Origin: Paraburkholderia ultramafica
GTDB lineage: Bacteria > Pseudomonadota > Gammaproteobacteria > Burkholderiales > Burkholderiaceae
Assembly: GCF_902859915.1 (NCBI RefSeq)
Contig: NZ_CADIKK010000021.1
Span: forward strand, 58,984-122,983
Length of the DNA stretch: 64,000 nt
Direction of reading: 5' to 3'
The notes beneath the pieces were generated by a model. That model saw only the letters and a list, made by a program, of their open reading frames with translations. It did not search any database and was not told where the DNA came from. The first letter of the stretch is position 1, and each line of letters starts with the position of its first letter. Positions 1-9,553 of this stretch are shown piece by piece. A program made the position numbers and the translations under genes.

Positions 1-1
1 G

Positions 2-928
2 GGCAAGAATCTGTTCTATCGCGATCTGCTGCATCACCTGTCGCATTCGAGCGATCAGTTCATCATCGCGCCCGGCATCAAAGGGCTCGTGATGCTGGTG
101 TTCACGCTGCCGTCGTTCCCGTACGTGTTCAAGCTGATCAAGGACAGCTTCCCGCCGCCGAAAGACACCACGCGCGCGCAGATCCAGGCGAAGTATCAGC
201 TCGTCAAACGGCACGACCGCCTCGGCCGCATGGCCGACACGCTCGAATATTCGAGCGTCGCACTGCCCGTATCGCGGCTCGATGAAGCGCTCGTGCGCGA
301 GCTCAAAAAGGAAGTGCCGTCGCTGATCGAATACGACGGCGACAACCTGGTGATTCGCCATATGTATATCGAACGCCGTATGGTGCCGCTCAATCTGTTC
401 CTGCAAAACGGCAACGACGCCGACGTCGAGCACGGCATCAAGGAGTACGGCAATGCGGTGAAGGAGTTGATGCAGGCGAACATCTTCCCAGGCGACATGC
501 TGTACAAGAACTTCGGCGTGACACGTCATGGCCGCGTCGTGTTCTATGACTACGATGAAATCGAATATCTGACCGACTGCAACGTGCGCGCGGTGCCGGC
601 GCCACGTTACGAGGAGGACGAAATGTCGGGCGAGCCATGGTACTCGGTCGGCCCGCACGACATCTTCCCGGAGACGTACGGCACGTTTCTGCTCGGCGAC
701 CCACGCGTGCGCCGTTCCTTCATGCAGCACCACGCGGACATCTTCGATCCTGCGCTGTGGCAACGGCACAAGGATCATCTATTGAAAGGCGAACTGCCCG
801 ACTTTTTCCCGTACGACGTCAGCGAGCGCTTCTGCATCCGCTATCCGGAACGCTTTGCCGCTGCGGCTGCGCCTGCATCGGCCACGCCGGATGCACGAGC
901 AGACGAGCGCAGCGTGCGAGTGGCGTGA
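2..928 (+). CDS. aceK: Isocitrate dehydrogenase kinase/phosphatase AceK, C-terminal part
   Basis: AceK phosphorylates and dephosphorylates isocitrate dehydrogenase in the cytoplasm and so diverts isocitrate into the glyoxylate shunt. The frame is open from base 2 and the start lies outside the window. About 308 C-terminal residues are present, roughly half of the usual ~600. The FIIAPGIKGLVMLVFTLPSF segment and the kinase-lobe stretches MLYKNFGV and VVFYDYDEIEYL are typical of the family; the DYDE acidic motif is the metal/ATP-binding region of the kinase fold. The last ~25 residues are Ala-rich and variable. Carbonic anhydrase follows 86 bp downstream on the same strand. Identification is firm and only the 5' truncation limits it. 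Confidence 0.96.
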   Translation, partial: GKNLFYRDLLHHLSHSSDQFIIAPGIKGLVMLVFTLPSFPYVFKLIKDSFPPPKDTTRAQIQAKYQLVKRHDRLGRMADTLEYSSVALPVSRLDEALVRELKKEVPSLIEYDGDNLVIRHMYIERRMVPLNLFLQNGNDADVEHGIKEYGNAVKELMQANIFPGDMLYKNFGVTRHGRVVFYDYDEIEYLTDCNVRAVPAPRYEEDEMSGEPWYSVGPHDIFPETYGTFLLGDPRVRRSFMQHHADIFDPALWQRHKDHLLKGELPDFFPYDVSERFCIRYPERFAAAAAPASATPDARADERSVRVA

Positions 929-1014
929 AGCATCCGCGCCGCCCGCATCGTCCGAACCTTATGTAACAAACGACTTCGACCGGTCAAGCGGTCGAGCAAC
1001 CGCCCAAACGCATC

Positions 1015-1800
1015 ATGAACACGAACGCTTCCAACTCTTCCAACCCTTCCAATCCGCTCTCGCATCTGTTCGACAACAACGACGCGTGGGTCGCCCGCAA
1101 GCTGTCCGAAGACCCCGAGTACTTCTCGCGTCTCGCGCATCAGCAGACGCCCGAGTATCTGTGGATCGGCTGCTCCGATTCGCGCGTGCCGGCGAACCAG
1201 ATCATCGGCCTGCCGCCGGGCGAGGTGTTCGTGCACAGAAACATCGCCAACGTGGTGGTGCATACCGATCTGAACTGCCTGTCGGTGATCCAGTTCGCCG
1301 TCGATCTGCTGAAGGTCAAGCACATCATGGTGGTCGGCCACTACGGCTGCTCGGGCGTCGGCGCGGCACTGCACGGCCGCCGCGTGGGTCTCGCGGACAA
1401 CTGGCTGGCTCACGTGCAGGACGTGCGCACCAAGCACGCCGCGTTGATCGAGGAGTGGCCGCTCGGTGAAGCGCGTCATCGGCGGCTGGTCGAACTGAAC
1501 ACGATCGAGCAGGTGGTGAACGTGTGCCGCACCACCATCGTCAACGACGCGTGGGCGCGCGGCCAGGAACTGACCGTGCACGGCTGGGCGTACGGCGTGC
1601 ATGACGGCAAGGTGCGCAACCTCGGCATGACGATCAACGACGCGGCCGCGCTCGAAGCGACGTACAAGGATTGTGTGGCGGCGGTGTCGGCGAGCGGCGC
1701 GCACAAAGCGGATAACGACGTGGTCGCCGCCGATGCGGCGCAACTCGGCGACGTGCCGGCCGTCGTCGAAGGTGTGATCAAGGAGCTAAAACATGAGTGA
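1015..1800 (+). CDS. can: Beta-class carbonic anhydrase
   Basis: Interconverts CO2 and bicarbonate and supplies bicarbonate for carboxylases. It has 261 residues, slightly longer than E. coli Can because of an Asn/Ser-rich N-terminus and an Ala-rich tail. The zinc ligands are visible as C53, H109 and C112, with the catalytic Asp/Arg pair D55/R57 in CSDSRVPANQ and the GHYGCSGVGAA loop; spacing equals that of E. coli Can (C42, H98, C101). No strong ribosome binding site precedes the ATG. The stop overlaps the start of the thiolase gene by 8 bp, which suggests one transcript with the acyl-CoA genes. Confidence 0.95.
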   Translation: MNTNASNSSNPSNPLSHLFDNNDAWVARKLSEDPEYFSRLAHQQTPEYLWIGCSDSRVPANQIIGLPPGEVFVHRNIANVVVHTDLNCLSVIQFAVDLLKVKHIMVVGHYGCSGVGAALHGRRVGLADNWLAHVQDVRTKHAALIEEWPLGEARHRRLVELNTIEQVVNVCRTTIVNDAWARGQELTVHGWAYGVHDGKVRNLGMTINDAAALEATYKDCVAAVSASGAHKADNDVVAADAAQLGDVPAVVEGVIKELKHE

Positions 1801-3001
1801 GGCAAACATGAACGCAACCCAGGCTGATCCGATTGTCATCGTGAGCGTCGCGCGCACGCCGATGGCGGCATTTCAAGGCGACTTCGCATCGCTCACCGCG
1901 CCGCAACTGGGCTCGGTGGCAATCGAGGCCGCCGTGCAGCGCGCGGGCCTCAAACCCGAACAGATCGACGAAGTGGTGATGGGCTGCGTGCTGCCCGCCG
2001 GCCTCGGCCAGGCGCCCGCACGGCAGGCCGCGCTCGGCGCCGGCTTGCCGTTGAGCACCGGCAGCACCACGGTCAACAAGATGTGCGGCTCCGGCATGCG
2101 CGCGGCGATGTTCGCGCACGACATGCTGGCCGCGGGTTCGCTCGACGTGATCGTCGCGGGCGGCATGGAGAGCATGACGAACGCGCCGTACCTGCTGCCC
2201 AGGGCGCGTGGCGGCATGCGCATGGGTCACGGCCAGGTGATCGATCACATGTTTTACGACGGCCTCGAAGACGCCTACGAAAAGGGTCGTCTGATGGGCA
2301 CCTTCGCCGAGGAATGCGCGGCGTCGTTCGACTTCACGCGCGAGGCGCAGGACGCGTTCGCGGTCGAGTCGCTCAACCGTGCAAAGCGCGCAAACGAAGA
2401 CGGCTCGTTCGCGTGGGAAATCGCGCCGGTGAAAGTGGCAGGCCGCAAGGGCGACGTGACCATCGATCGCGACGAGCAGCCGTTCAAAGCCAACCTCGAC
2501 AAGATTCCGACGCTCAAGCCCGCGTTCAGCAAGACCGGCACCGTGACGGCGGCGAACTCGTCGTCGATTTCCGACGGCGCCGCCGCGCTCGTGATGATGC
2601 GTGAATCGACGGCGAAGCGACTCGGCGTCGAGCCGATTGCGCGCGTGGTCGGCCACTCGACGTTCGCGCAGGAACCGGCGAAGTTCACCACCGCGCCGGT
2701 CGGTGCGATTCGCAAGCTGTTCGAGAAGAACGGCTGGCGCGCCGACGACGTCGATCTGTATGAAGTCAACGAAGCGTTCGCCGTGGTGACGATGGCCGCG
2801 ATGAAGGAACACCGTCTGCCGCACGAGAAGGTCAACGTGAACGGCGGCGCGTGCGCGCTCGGCCATCCGATCGGCGCATCGGGTGCGCGGATTCTCGTCA
2901 CGCTGATCGGCGCGCTGAAGAAGCGCGGTGGCAAGCGCGGCGTCGCGACGCTGTGCATCGGCGGCGGCGAAGCGACGGCGATGGGTGTCGAACTGGTTTG
3001 A
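1793..3001 (+). CDS. Acetyl-CoA acetyltransferase (thiolase)
   Basis: Degradative or biosynthetic thiolase that condenses or cleaves acetoacetyl-CoA-type 3-ketoacyl-CoA. Its 402 residues match the ~390-400 of the family. Catalytic residues are C98 in NKMCGSGM, H358 in GHPIGASG and C388 in CIGGGEA. The start at 1793 is preceded by AAGGAG (1780-1785) at 7 bp, which favours it over the second ATG at 1808; it overlaps the carbonic anhydrase stop. It is followed closely by SDR and acyl-CoA dehydrogenase genes, so a beta-oxidation or branched-chain acyl-CoA role is more likely than a dedicated PHB role, though chain-length preference cannot be read from sequence. Confidence 0.95.
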   Translation: MSEANMNATQADPIVIVSVARTPMAAFQGDFASLTAPQLGSVAIEAAVQRAGLKPEQIDEVVMGCVLPAGLGQAPARQAALGAGLPLSTGSTTVNKMCGSGMRAAMFAHDMLAAGSLDVIVAGGMESMTNAPYLLPRARGGMRMGHGQVIDHMFYDGLEDAYEKGRLMGTFAEECAASFDFTREAQDAFAVESLNRAKRANEDGSFAWEIAPVKVAGRKGDVTIDRDEQPFKANLDKIPTLKPAFSKTGTVTAANSSSISDGAAALVMMRESTAKRLGVEPIARVVGHSTFAQEPAKFTTAPVGAIRKLFEKNGWRADDVDLYEVNEAFAVVTMAAMKEHRLPHEKVNVNGGACALGHPIGASGARILVTLIGALKKRGGKRGVATLCIGGGEATAMGVELV

Positions 3002-3038
3002 CCCGCGATGCGCGGCGTCTAACGGATTGAGGTATTCG

Positions 3039-3716
<678 letters not shown>

Positions 3717-3728
3717 GGAGACACGTCC

Positions 3729-4874
3729 ATGGTGCTTGATCAGGATCACCTGATGGTCCGCGACGCGCTGCGCACCTTCGTGCGCGACGCGATCACGCCG
3801 CATGCCGCCGCGTGGGACCGCGAGCGCACGTTTCCGCGCGATGTGCACCGGCAACTCGCCGACCTCGGCGCCTACGGCGTGCTGGTGCCCGAAGCGTACG
3901 GCGGCGCCGGCATGGACGCGCTGGCGCTCGCGCTGATTCTCGAAGAGATCGCCGCCGGCGATGGCGGCACGTCGACGGCCATCTCCGTGAACAACTGCCC
4001 GGTATGCAGCATCCTGCTGAGCTTCGGCAACGACGCGCAGAAACGCGACTGGCTGACGCCGCTCGCGCGCGGCGAGATGCTCGGCGCGTTTTGCCTGACC
4101 GAACCGCAAGCCGGCTCCGACGCATCCGCGCTACGCACCACCGCCACCCGCGACGGCAACGCGTACGTGCTGAACGGCGTCAAACAGTTCATCACGAGCG
4201 GCAAGAACGGCAATCTGGCGATCGTGATGGCCGTGACCGACAAGGCCGCGGGCAAGCGCGGCATCAGCGCGTTCATCGTGCCTACGGATGCCAAGGGCTA
4301 CGTCGTCGCGCGCGTCGAAGAAAAGCTCGGCCAGCATTCGTCGGATACCGCGCAGATCGTTTTCGAAGACTGCCGCGTGCCGGCCGCGAACCTGATCGGG
4401 GCGGAAGGCGAAGGCTACCGGATTGCGCTGTCGGGGCTCGAAGGCGGCCGCATCGGTATCGCGGCGCAAAGCGTCGGCATGGCGCGCGCCGCGCTCGAAG
4501 CCGCGCTGAGTTACGCTAAGGAGCGCGAGAGCTTCGGCGCGCCGCTCTTTTCGCATCAGGCGGTGCAATTCCGTCTCGCCGACATGGCGACGCAACTCGA
4601 AGCCGCACGTCAATTGATCTGGCACGCCGCTGCGTTGAAAGACGCCGGCCAGCCGTGCCTGACCGAAGCCGCGATGGCCAAGCTGTTCGCGTCCGAAGCC
4701 GCCGAGCGCATCTGTTCGGCAGCCTTGCAGATTCATGGCGGCTACGGGTATCTGAGCGACTTCCCGGTCGAGCGGATTTATCGCGACGTGCGCGTGTGCC
4801 AGATCTATGAAGGCACCAGCGACATCCAGAAAATCCTGATCGCTCGCGGTCTTCAGCGAACGTTTAATGAATAA
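3729..4874 (+). CDS. Acyl-CoA dehydrogenase
   Basis: FAD-dependent alpha,beta-dehydrogenation of an acyl-CoA thioester, passing electrons to ETF. Length 381 is standard for the short/branched-chain class. Visible signatures are FCLTEPQAGSDAS (FAD/substrate region), GGRIGIAAQSVGMA and QIHGGYGY. The catalytic base is E361 in QIYEGTSDIQ, the position used by short-chain and isobutyryl-type enzymes. GAGGAG lies just before the ATG. The gene overlaps the next one by 8 bp. Together with the thiolase and SDR upstream it forms most of a beta-oxidation module, but no hydratase gene is in the immediate cluster. Confidence 0.94.
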   Translation: MVLDQDHLMVRDALRTFVRDAITPHAAAWDRERTFPRDVHRQLADLGAYGVLVPEAYGGAGMDALALALILEEIAAGDGGTSTAISVNNCPVCSILLSFGNDAQKRDWLTPLARGEMLGAFCLTEPQAGSDASALRTTATRDGNAYVLNGVKQFITSGKNGNLAIVMAVTDKAAGKRGISAFIVPTDAKGYVVARVEEKLGQHSSDTAQIVFEDCRVPAANLIGAEGEGYRIALSGLEGGRIGIAAQSVGMARAALEAALSYAKERESFGAPLFSHQAVQFRLADMATQLEAARQLIWHAAALKDAGQPCLTEAAMAKLFASEAAERICSAALQIHGGYGYLSDFPVERIYRDVRVCQIYEGTSDIQKILIARGLQRTFNE

Positions 4875-5316
4875 GCCATTGTTGTCGCTGCAACGCCCTG
4901 CCGACTGCCCCTGCGGCGGCGCCGCGCCCGAGCAACGCAGCGGCGCTAAAGCGCCCCGCTTCGCGCAGTGCTGCGGCCGCTATATCGACGGCGGCGAAGC
5001 CGCGCCGCGCGCGCTTGAACTGATGCGCTCGCGTTACAGCGCGTATGCTGTCGGCGCGACGGACTATCTGCGCGCCACGTGGGCGCCGCACACCTGCCCC
5101 CTCGATCTCGACGCCGACCCCGCGTCACCCGACGCGCCACGTTGGCTCGGACTGCAGATCAAGGCCTTCGCCGAAACCGACGCCGATCATGCGACCGTTG
5201 AATTCGTCGCACGATACAAGGTCGGCGGCCGCGCGCACCGGCTGCACGAGCTGAGCCGCTTCACACGCGGCGAAGACGGCCGCTGGCGCTACGTCGACGG
5301 CGTTGTCAGCGAATAA
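4867..5316 (+). CDS. ychJ: YchJ-family SEC-C motif protein (UPF0225)
   Basis: Small cytoplasmic protein of 149 residues with an N-terminal zinc-binding SEC-C-type cluster, CPCGG followed by QCCGRY, and an NTF2-like C-terminal region containing RYSAYAVGATDYLRATW. The function of YchJ is not established. It starts inside the 3' end of the acyl-CoA dehydrogenase gene (8-bp overlap), so the two are translationally coupled, and it closes the operon before the terminator at 5394-5419. Confidence 0.9.
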   Translation: MNKPLLSLQRPADCPCGGAAPEQRSGAKAPRFAQCCGRYIDGGEAAPRALELMRSRYSAYAVGATDYLRATWAPHTCPLDLDADPASPDAPRWLGLQIKAFAETDADHATVEFVARYKVGGRAHRLHELSRFTRGEDGRWRYVDGVVSE

Positions 5317-5393
5317 ATAGCGCGCCAACGAGAGCGTGCAACCCTTCCCAGGTCTTTCACGACATCGCCGCGCGCATTGCGCCGAATTCACAT

Positions 5394-5419
5394 AAGGCCC
5401 TCATTGCAGGGCCTTTTTT
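5394..5419 (+). terminator. Rho-independent terminator after ychJ
   Basis: AAGGCCCT, a short loop CATTGC, then AGGGCCTT running into seven Ts. It lies 78 bp after the ychJ stop and closes the operon starting at or before carbonic anhydrase. Confidence 0.85.
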
Positions 5420-5914
5420 TCGTGTTGGCCCGGCGCCACAGCGCGCATTCGGGCGCTCATTGCTTCGTGCAGCGAAGCACCGGCGAGGCCCGTCTGACGC
5501 GGCCGCACAAGCCCGAAACGCAGGCGGCAATTTTTGCGTCGCGGGTTCTCCTTGATTGCACAAAACAAAATTGTCGTGCCAGGATGAGGCCGTAGCTTCA
5601 TGACGTCACGTTGCGAGAGCCGGTCGAACCGGCTCCGCAAAATGCGCAGGAAGCCCTGCTGAGCACCAGATAGTGTGGGTTCGGCGGCGGCTCCGGGCAG
5701 CAGGAGTGGCGCTCATCATCGGCGCGTGGGGTCGCGTCGGCCGTTTGGGTTCATCCCGTGCGATCTCGATTGGCGTGCGTGCGCTTGGCGCACTACGTGC
5801 GCGAGTGTGTATTTGTTTGTCGAAAATGCGGACGAAAGGCAACTGTCAGCAATGAATTCGACCGACAGACAGACATCACGGTGTTCAGGGCAAGTTTTTG
5901 GGGCAGGTGGGTCA
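5420..5914. other. Intergenic region upstream of the exported hydrolase
   Basis: No convincing gene. It contains the palindrome TGACGTCA (5601-5608) and an inverted repeat with a 3-nt loop, GAGCCGGT-CGA-ACCGGCTC (5617-5635), extended by TGCG/CGCA arms with one bulged base. These could be an operator or a structured leader for the hydrolase about 280 bp downstream. No clear -35/-10 pair is seen. Confidence 0.4.
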
Positions 5915-7198
5915 ATGGTGTTCAGCAAGGTTCTGACGAAGTGTGCGGTGATCTGTGCAGCGGCTACGTGCGCTGTCGCAATCGCGCACGCCGATCCGCT
6001 CGCCGACACCCCGGTGGGACCGCTGACACGCGCACACGTGCCGCGCATTGCGCTCGACGATGACGTCTACCTCCCCACCGCGCGCTTGAACGAAAAGATC
6101 ATCCGCGTGCCGGTCGACGCTACCGGCACGATCACGCTCGAAACGACGATCTACAAACCGGACGGCGCAGGCCCGTTCCCGATGATCGTGTTCAACCACG
6201 GCAAGATTGCCGGCGATCCGCGCACGCAGGAGCGCAGCGACCCGCTGCCGCTCGCACGCGAATTCGTGCGTCGCGGCTACGTGGTGGTGGCGCCGAACCG
6301 CCAGGGCTTTGGCCATTCGGATGGCGTGTATGAGCAGGATGGTTGCGACGTCGAACGCAACGGCATCGGCCAGGCTGGCGACGTCGCGGCAACGATCGAC
6401 TACATGTCGAAGCAAACTTACGTGGACGCGACGCATATCGTCGTGGCCGGCACCTCGCATGGCGGTCTCGCGACGATGGCCTACGGCACCGGGGCGGCGC
6501 CGGGTGTGCGGGCGCTGATCAATTTCTCGGGCGGCTTGCGGCAGGACGCCTGTACCGACTGGCAGGCCAACCTGACGCGCGCATTCGGCACGTATGGCGA
6601 GAAGACCAAGGTGCCGTCGCTGTGGATGTATGGCGATAACGACTCGGTCTGGAATGCGCCGCTCGTGGCCAGCATGTACGCGGCGTATGGCGCGCACGGC
6701 GCGAGCGCGAAGATGGTGGATTTCGGCAATTACAAGAATGACGCGCATCGGCTGGTCGGCGACCGCGATGGCGTGCAGGTGTGGTGGCCGGCGGTCGAGA
6801 CTTTCCTTGCCCGCGTGGGCATGCCTACGGGCGTGCAGTATCGGGTTGCCGATCCGTCACTGCCGAGGGCGAGCGGCTTCGCTGCCGTCGATGCGGTGGA
6901 TGCCGTGCCGTTCGTCGATGAAGCCGGGCGCAATGGGTATCGGAATTTCCTGCATCAGTATCCCAGCCGCGCGTTTGCCGTGTCGGATTCGGGCGCGTGG
7001 TCGTGGGCTGAAGGCGGGGATGATCCGATGTCGGTGGCGGTCGCCAATTGCCAGAAGCAGAGTTCGGATCCTTGCCGGTTATATGCGGTGAATAGCTCGG
7101 TTGTCTGGGGAGCTCAGACTTCACAGACGGCGGATGGCGGGCAGGGTTCTGCTGCTGGCGACGCGGATGAGCGGCGGGCTATTGCCAGTCGGAATTGA
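5915..7198 (+). CDS. Exported alpha/beta hydrolase (dienelactone-hydrolase-like)
   Basis: A predicted periplasmic serine hydrolase of 427 residues. The chosen ATG at 5915 follows an AGGTGGG element and opens a clear signal peptide, MVFSKVLTKCAVICAAATCA, cleaved near AIAHA-DP. In-frame ATGs further upstream (for example 5852) would bury this signal. The nucleophile is S181 in GTSHGG, the acid probably D241 or D243 in YGDNDSVW, and the histidine H278 in NDAHRL. The GxSxG context and the FNHGK oxyanion loop fit dienelactone hydrolase/acetyl-esterase relatives. It has a ~100-residue C-terminal extension after the catalytic domain with repeated NGYRNFL/AVSDSGAWSW-type segments. Substrate unknown. 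Confidence 0.85.
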   Translation: MVFSKVLTKCAVICAAATCAVAIAHADPLADTPVGPLTRAHVPRIALDDDVYLPTARLNEKIIRVPVDATGTITLETTIYKPDGAGPFPMIVFNHGKIAGDPRTQERSDPLPLAREFVRRGYVVVAPNRQGFGHSDGVYEQDGCDVERNGIGQAGDVAATIDYMSKQTYVDATHIVVAGTSHGGLATMAYGTGAAPGVRALINFSGGLRQDACTDWQANLTRAFGTYGEKTKVPSLWMYGDNDSVWNAPLVASMYAAYGAHGASAKMVDFGNYKNDAHRLVGDRDGVQVWWPAVETFLARVGMPTGVQYRVADPSLPRASGFAAVDAVDAVPFVDEAGRNGYRNFLHQYPSRAFAVSDSGAWSWAEGGDDPMSVAVANCQKQSSDPCRLYAVNSSVVWGAQTSQTADGGQGSAAGDADERRAIASRN

Positions 7199-7304
7199 GG
7201 TTGTGGTTTTTTGCCTGCGCGGCGCTTGGGGTGGTGTTCTTGTGGTGTTGGCCTTTCATTGAATTCATGGTGGTCTATTAGCGTTGCCCCTGTGCGGGGC
7301 GGCA

Positions 7305-7336
7305 CTTACTTTCTTTGCCGCCGCAAAGAAAGTAAG
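7305..7336. repeat. Perfect 14-bp hairpin in the left arm
   Basis: CTTACTTTCTTTGC, spacer CGCC, then GCAAAGAAAGTAAG: a perfect inverted repeat nested in the larger palindrome. Confidence 0.85.
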
Positions 7337-7764
7337 CAAAGAAAGCGGGCTTCAAACCGCTAGCTCATAAGTGGGTCCACTTGCCTGGAGGGGGCAGTGG
7401 TGCATCTGGAATCCGTGCATTCGCACATTCCACCTCCGTGACAAGGCAGTCATTCTTCCGGCGGCGCTTCGCGCGCCGACGCGGTACTTCATCAAACCGC
7501 CAGCCAATTCTCACGCAAACAATGCCGCTCGGGCCTTCAGGATTTGGCGCCTCGCCGAGCGAAGCCGATGGCTTTTCGCTGCATCGAAATTCCCCCTGGT
7601 TTCCCTCGCATACCCGTCCGCGACGCACGAAGTGCGGAGTGGGAGCGAATGACGGCTTTGTCACTAGCGCGGAATGTGCGAGCGCACAGATTCCAGATGT
7701 TCCACTGCCCCCTCCAAGCCGGGGGGCTCACTTATGAGCTGGCGGTTTGAGCCCGCTTTCTTTG

Positions 7765-7796
7765 CTTACTTTCTTTGCGGCGGCAAAGAAAGTGAG
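7765..7796. repeat. Matching hairpin in the right arm
   Basis: CTTACTTTCTTTGC, spacer GGCG, then GCAAAGAAAGTGAG. The same hairpin as 7305-7336 with one change in the outer stem. Confidence 0.85.
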
Positions 7797-8185
7797 TGCC
7801 GCCCCGCACAGGGGCAACACTAATAGACCACCATGAATTCAAGGAAAGGCCAACACCACAAGAACACATCCTAAGCGCCGCGCAGGCAAAAAACCCCTGA
7901 TTCGCGCTCACCACCCCCAACTACTTTGCCGTCGTCAACTCCGCCGATCAGCGACCTTCCGCCCCAAACACAAACCACCTGCATCGAACAGCGCCAAACC
8001 CCAGCGCCACAAGCAAAACCGCCCGTTCCGCCCCTGGTGCGCTCCACGAAATAAACCGCTAATCTCGACCCCGCACGCTCGCCAAGGCCGCGCGCAGCGC
8101 CTGAAAAAATACGCGCAGCGCGCCCGAACAGGCCCTAAAAAAGCCACCTCGCGCAGCAGCAAGAAAAGCACCCTGGAGTACCCCT

Positions 8186-9553
8186 TTGGAAAACTCAGCA
8201 GCAGCATCATCGCCAGTCGCCCCTGAAGACTGGATCGCCCGCAGCCTGCGTGCCGTGTGGCACCCCTGCACCCAGATGAAGCACCACGAGCGTCTGCCGC
8301 TCGTGCCCGTCGCGCGCGGTCAAGGCGCGTGGCTCTACGATCGCGCCGGACATCGCTATCTGGACGCGATCAGCTCGTGGTGGGTCAACCTGTTTGGCCA
8401 CGCCAACCCGCGCATCAACGCCGCGCTGAAAGACCAGCTCGACACGCTCGAACACGCGATGCTCGCCGGCTGCACGCACGAGCCGGCCATCGAACTCGCG
8501 GAACGCCTCAGCGCGCTGACCGGCAACACGCTCGGCCATGCGTTCTTCGCGTCGGACGGCGCGTCCGCCGTCGAGATCGCGTTGAAGATGAGCTTCCATA
8601 CGTGGCGCAACCGAGGTTTCGCCGACAAGCAGGAATTCGTCTGCATTGCCAACAGCTATCACGGAGAAACCATCGGCGCGCTCGGCGTCACCGATGTCGC
8701 GCTGTTCAAGGACGCCTACGATCCATTGATCCGTCACGCGCACGTCGTGGCGTCGCCCGATGCGCGTCTCGCGCAACCTGGTGAAACCGCCGCCGACGTC
8801 GCGCGCCGCGCGCTCGATCACGTTCATTCGCTGCTCGAAGCGCGCGCCACGAAAATCGCCGCGCTGATCGTCGAGCCGCTCGTGCAATGCGCGGCCGGCA
8901 TGGCTATGCACGACGCGTCGTATCTAACCGGCCTGCGCGCGCTGTGCGATCAATACGGCGTGCATCTGATCGCCGATGAAATCGCAGTCGGCTGCGGCCG
9001 CACCGGCACCTTCTTCGCATGCGAGCAAGCCGGCATCTGGCCGGACTTCCTGTGTCTGTCGAAAGGCATTAGCGGCGGTTACCTGCCGCTTTCGATCGTG
9101 CTGTCACGCGATGAAATCTTCGCCGCCTTCTATCATGACGACACCGCGCGCGGCTTCCTTCACTCGCATTCGTACACCGGCAATCCGCTCGCCTGCCGCG
9201 CGGCGCTCGCCACGCTCGATCTGTTCGCGAGCGACAACGTCCTCGCCGGCAACGCGCGGAAGTCCTCGCAACTGAAGGCCGCGCTCGCGCCGCTCGCCGA
9301 GCACAAGCTGGTGCGCAATCTGCGTCAGTGCGGCACCATCTTCGCGTTCGACGCCGTGATCGACGATGCTCAGCATGCCAAAACTTTCTCGCGCCGCTTC
9401 TTCGAAAACGCGTTACAGCGCGAACTGCTGCTGCGCCCGATCGGGACCACGGTGTATCTGATGCCCCCTTACATTCTCGACGACGAAGAACTCGCGCTGC
9501 TTGCGTCGCGCACGCGCGAAACCTTCGAAGCCACGCTGGCGGAGGCCCGCTAA
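8186..9553 (+). CDS. bioA: Adenosylmethionine-8-amino-7-oxononanoate transaminase
   Basis: Converts KAPA to DAPA with SAM as amino donor, the third-last step of biotin synthesis; PLP enzyme, cytoplasmic. Length 455. The start is a TTG at 8186 with GGAG at 8175-8178; no ATG occurs before residue 31, so the rare start is well supported. The PLP lysine is K293 in LSKGISGGYLP, the cofactor aspartate D264 in IADEI, and WWVNLFGH is the substrate-entry signature. It opens the bioAFDB operon and its stop overlaps the bioF start by one base. The region 7896-8185 upstream is C/A-rich and shows no clear promoter or BirA-type operator. Confidence 0.96.
   Translation: MENSAAASSPVAPEDWIARSLRAVWHPCTQMKHHERLPLVPVARGQGAWLYDRAGHRYLDAISSWWVNLFGHANPRINAALKDQLDTLEHAMLAGCTHEPAIELAERLSALTGNTLGHAFFASDGASAVEIALKMSFHTWRNRGFADKQEFVCIANSYHGETIGALGVTDVALFKDAYDPLIRHAHVVASPDARLAQPGETAADVARRALDHVHSLLEARATKIAALIVEPLVQCAAGMAMHDASYLTGLRALCDQYGVHLIADEIAVGCGRTGTFFACEQAGIWPDFLCLSKGISGGYLPLSIVLSRDEIFAAFYHDDTARGFLHSHSYTGNPLACRAALATLDLFASDNVLAGNARKSSQLKAALAPLAEHKLVRNLRQCGTIFAFDAVIDDAQHAKTFSRRFFENALQRELLLRPIGTTVYLMPPYILDDEELALLASRTRETFEATLAEAR

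Larger units (their letters stand above)
7205..7895. repeat. 691-bp imperfect palindromic element
   Basis: The two ends are inverted copies of each other. The outermost bases are GGTTTTTTGCCTGCGCGGCG on the left and its complement on the right. The left arm runs about 7205-7480 and the right arm about 7640-7895. Matching inner landmarks include the EcoRI-containing TTGAATTCATGGTGGTCTAT, GTTGCCCCTGTGCGGGGCGGC, GGGGGCAGTGG and ATCTGGAAT. Each arm also carries its own hairpin (7305-7336 and 7765-7796). No coding sequence is supported inside. It lies between the hydrolase gene and bioA. It could be a MITE-like non-autonomous element or a large cruciform-forming repeat family. Confidence 0.8.

Noticed and set aside
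841..1743. Long minus-strand frame opposite carbonic anhydrase
   Set aside because: His/Arg-rich antisense shadow of a GC-rich gene; the plus strand carries all zinc-ligand motifs.
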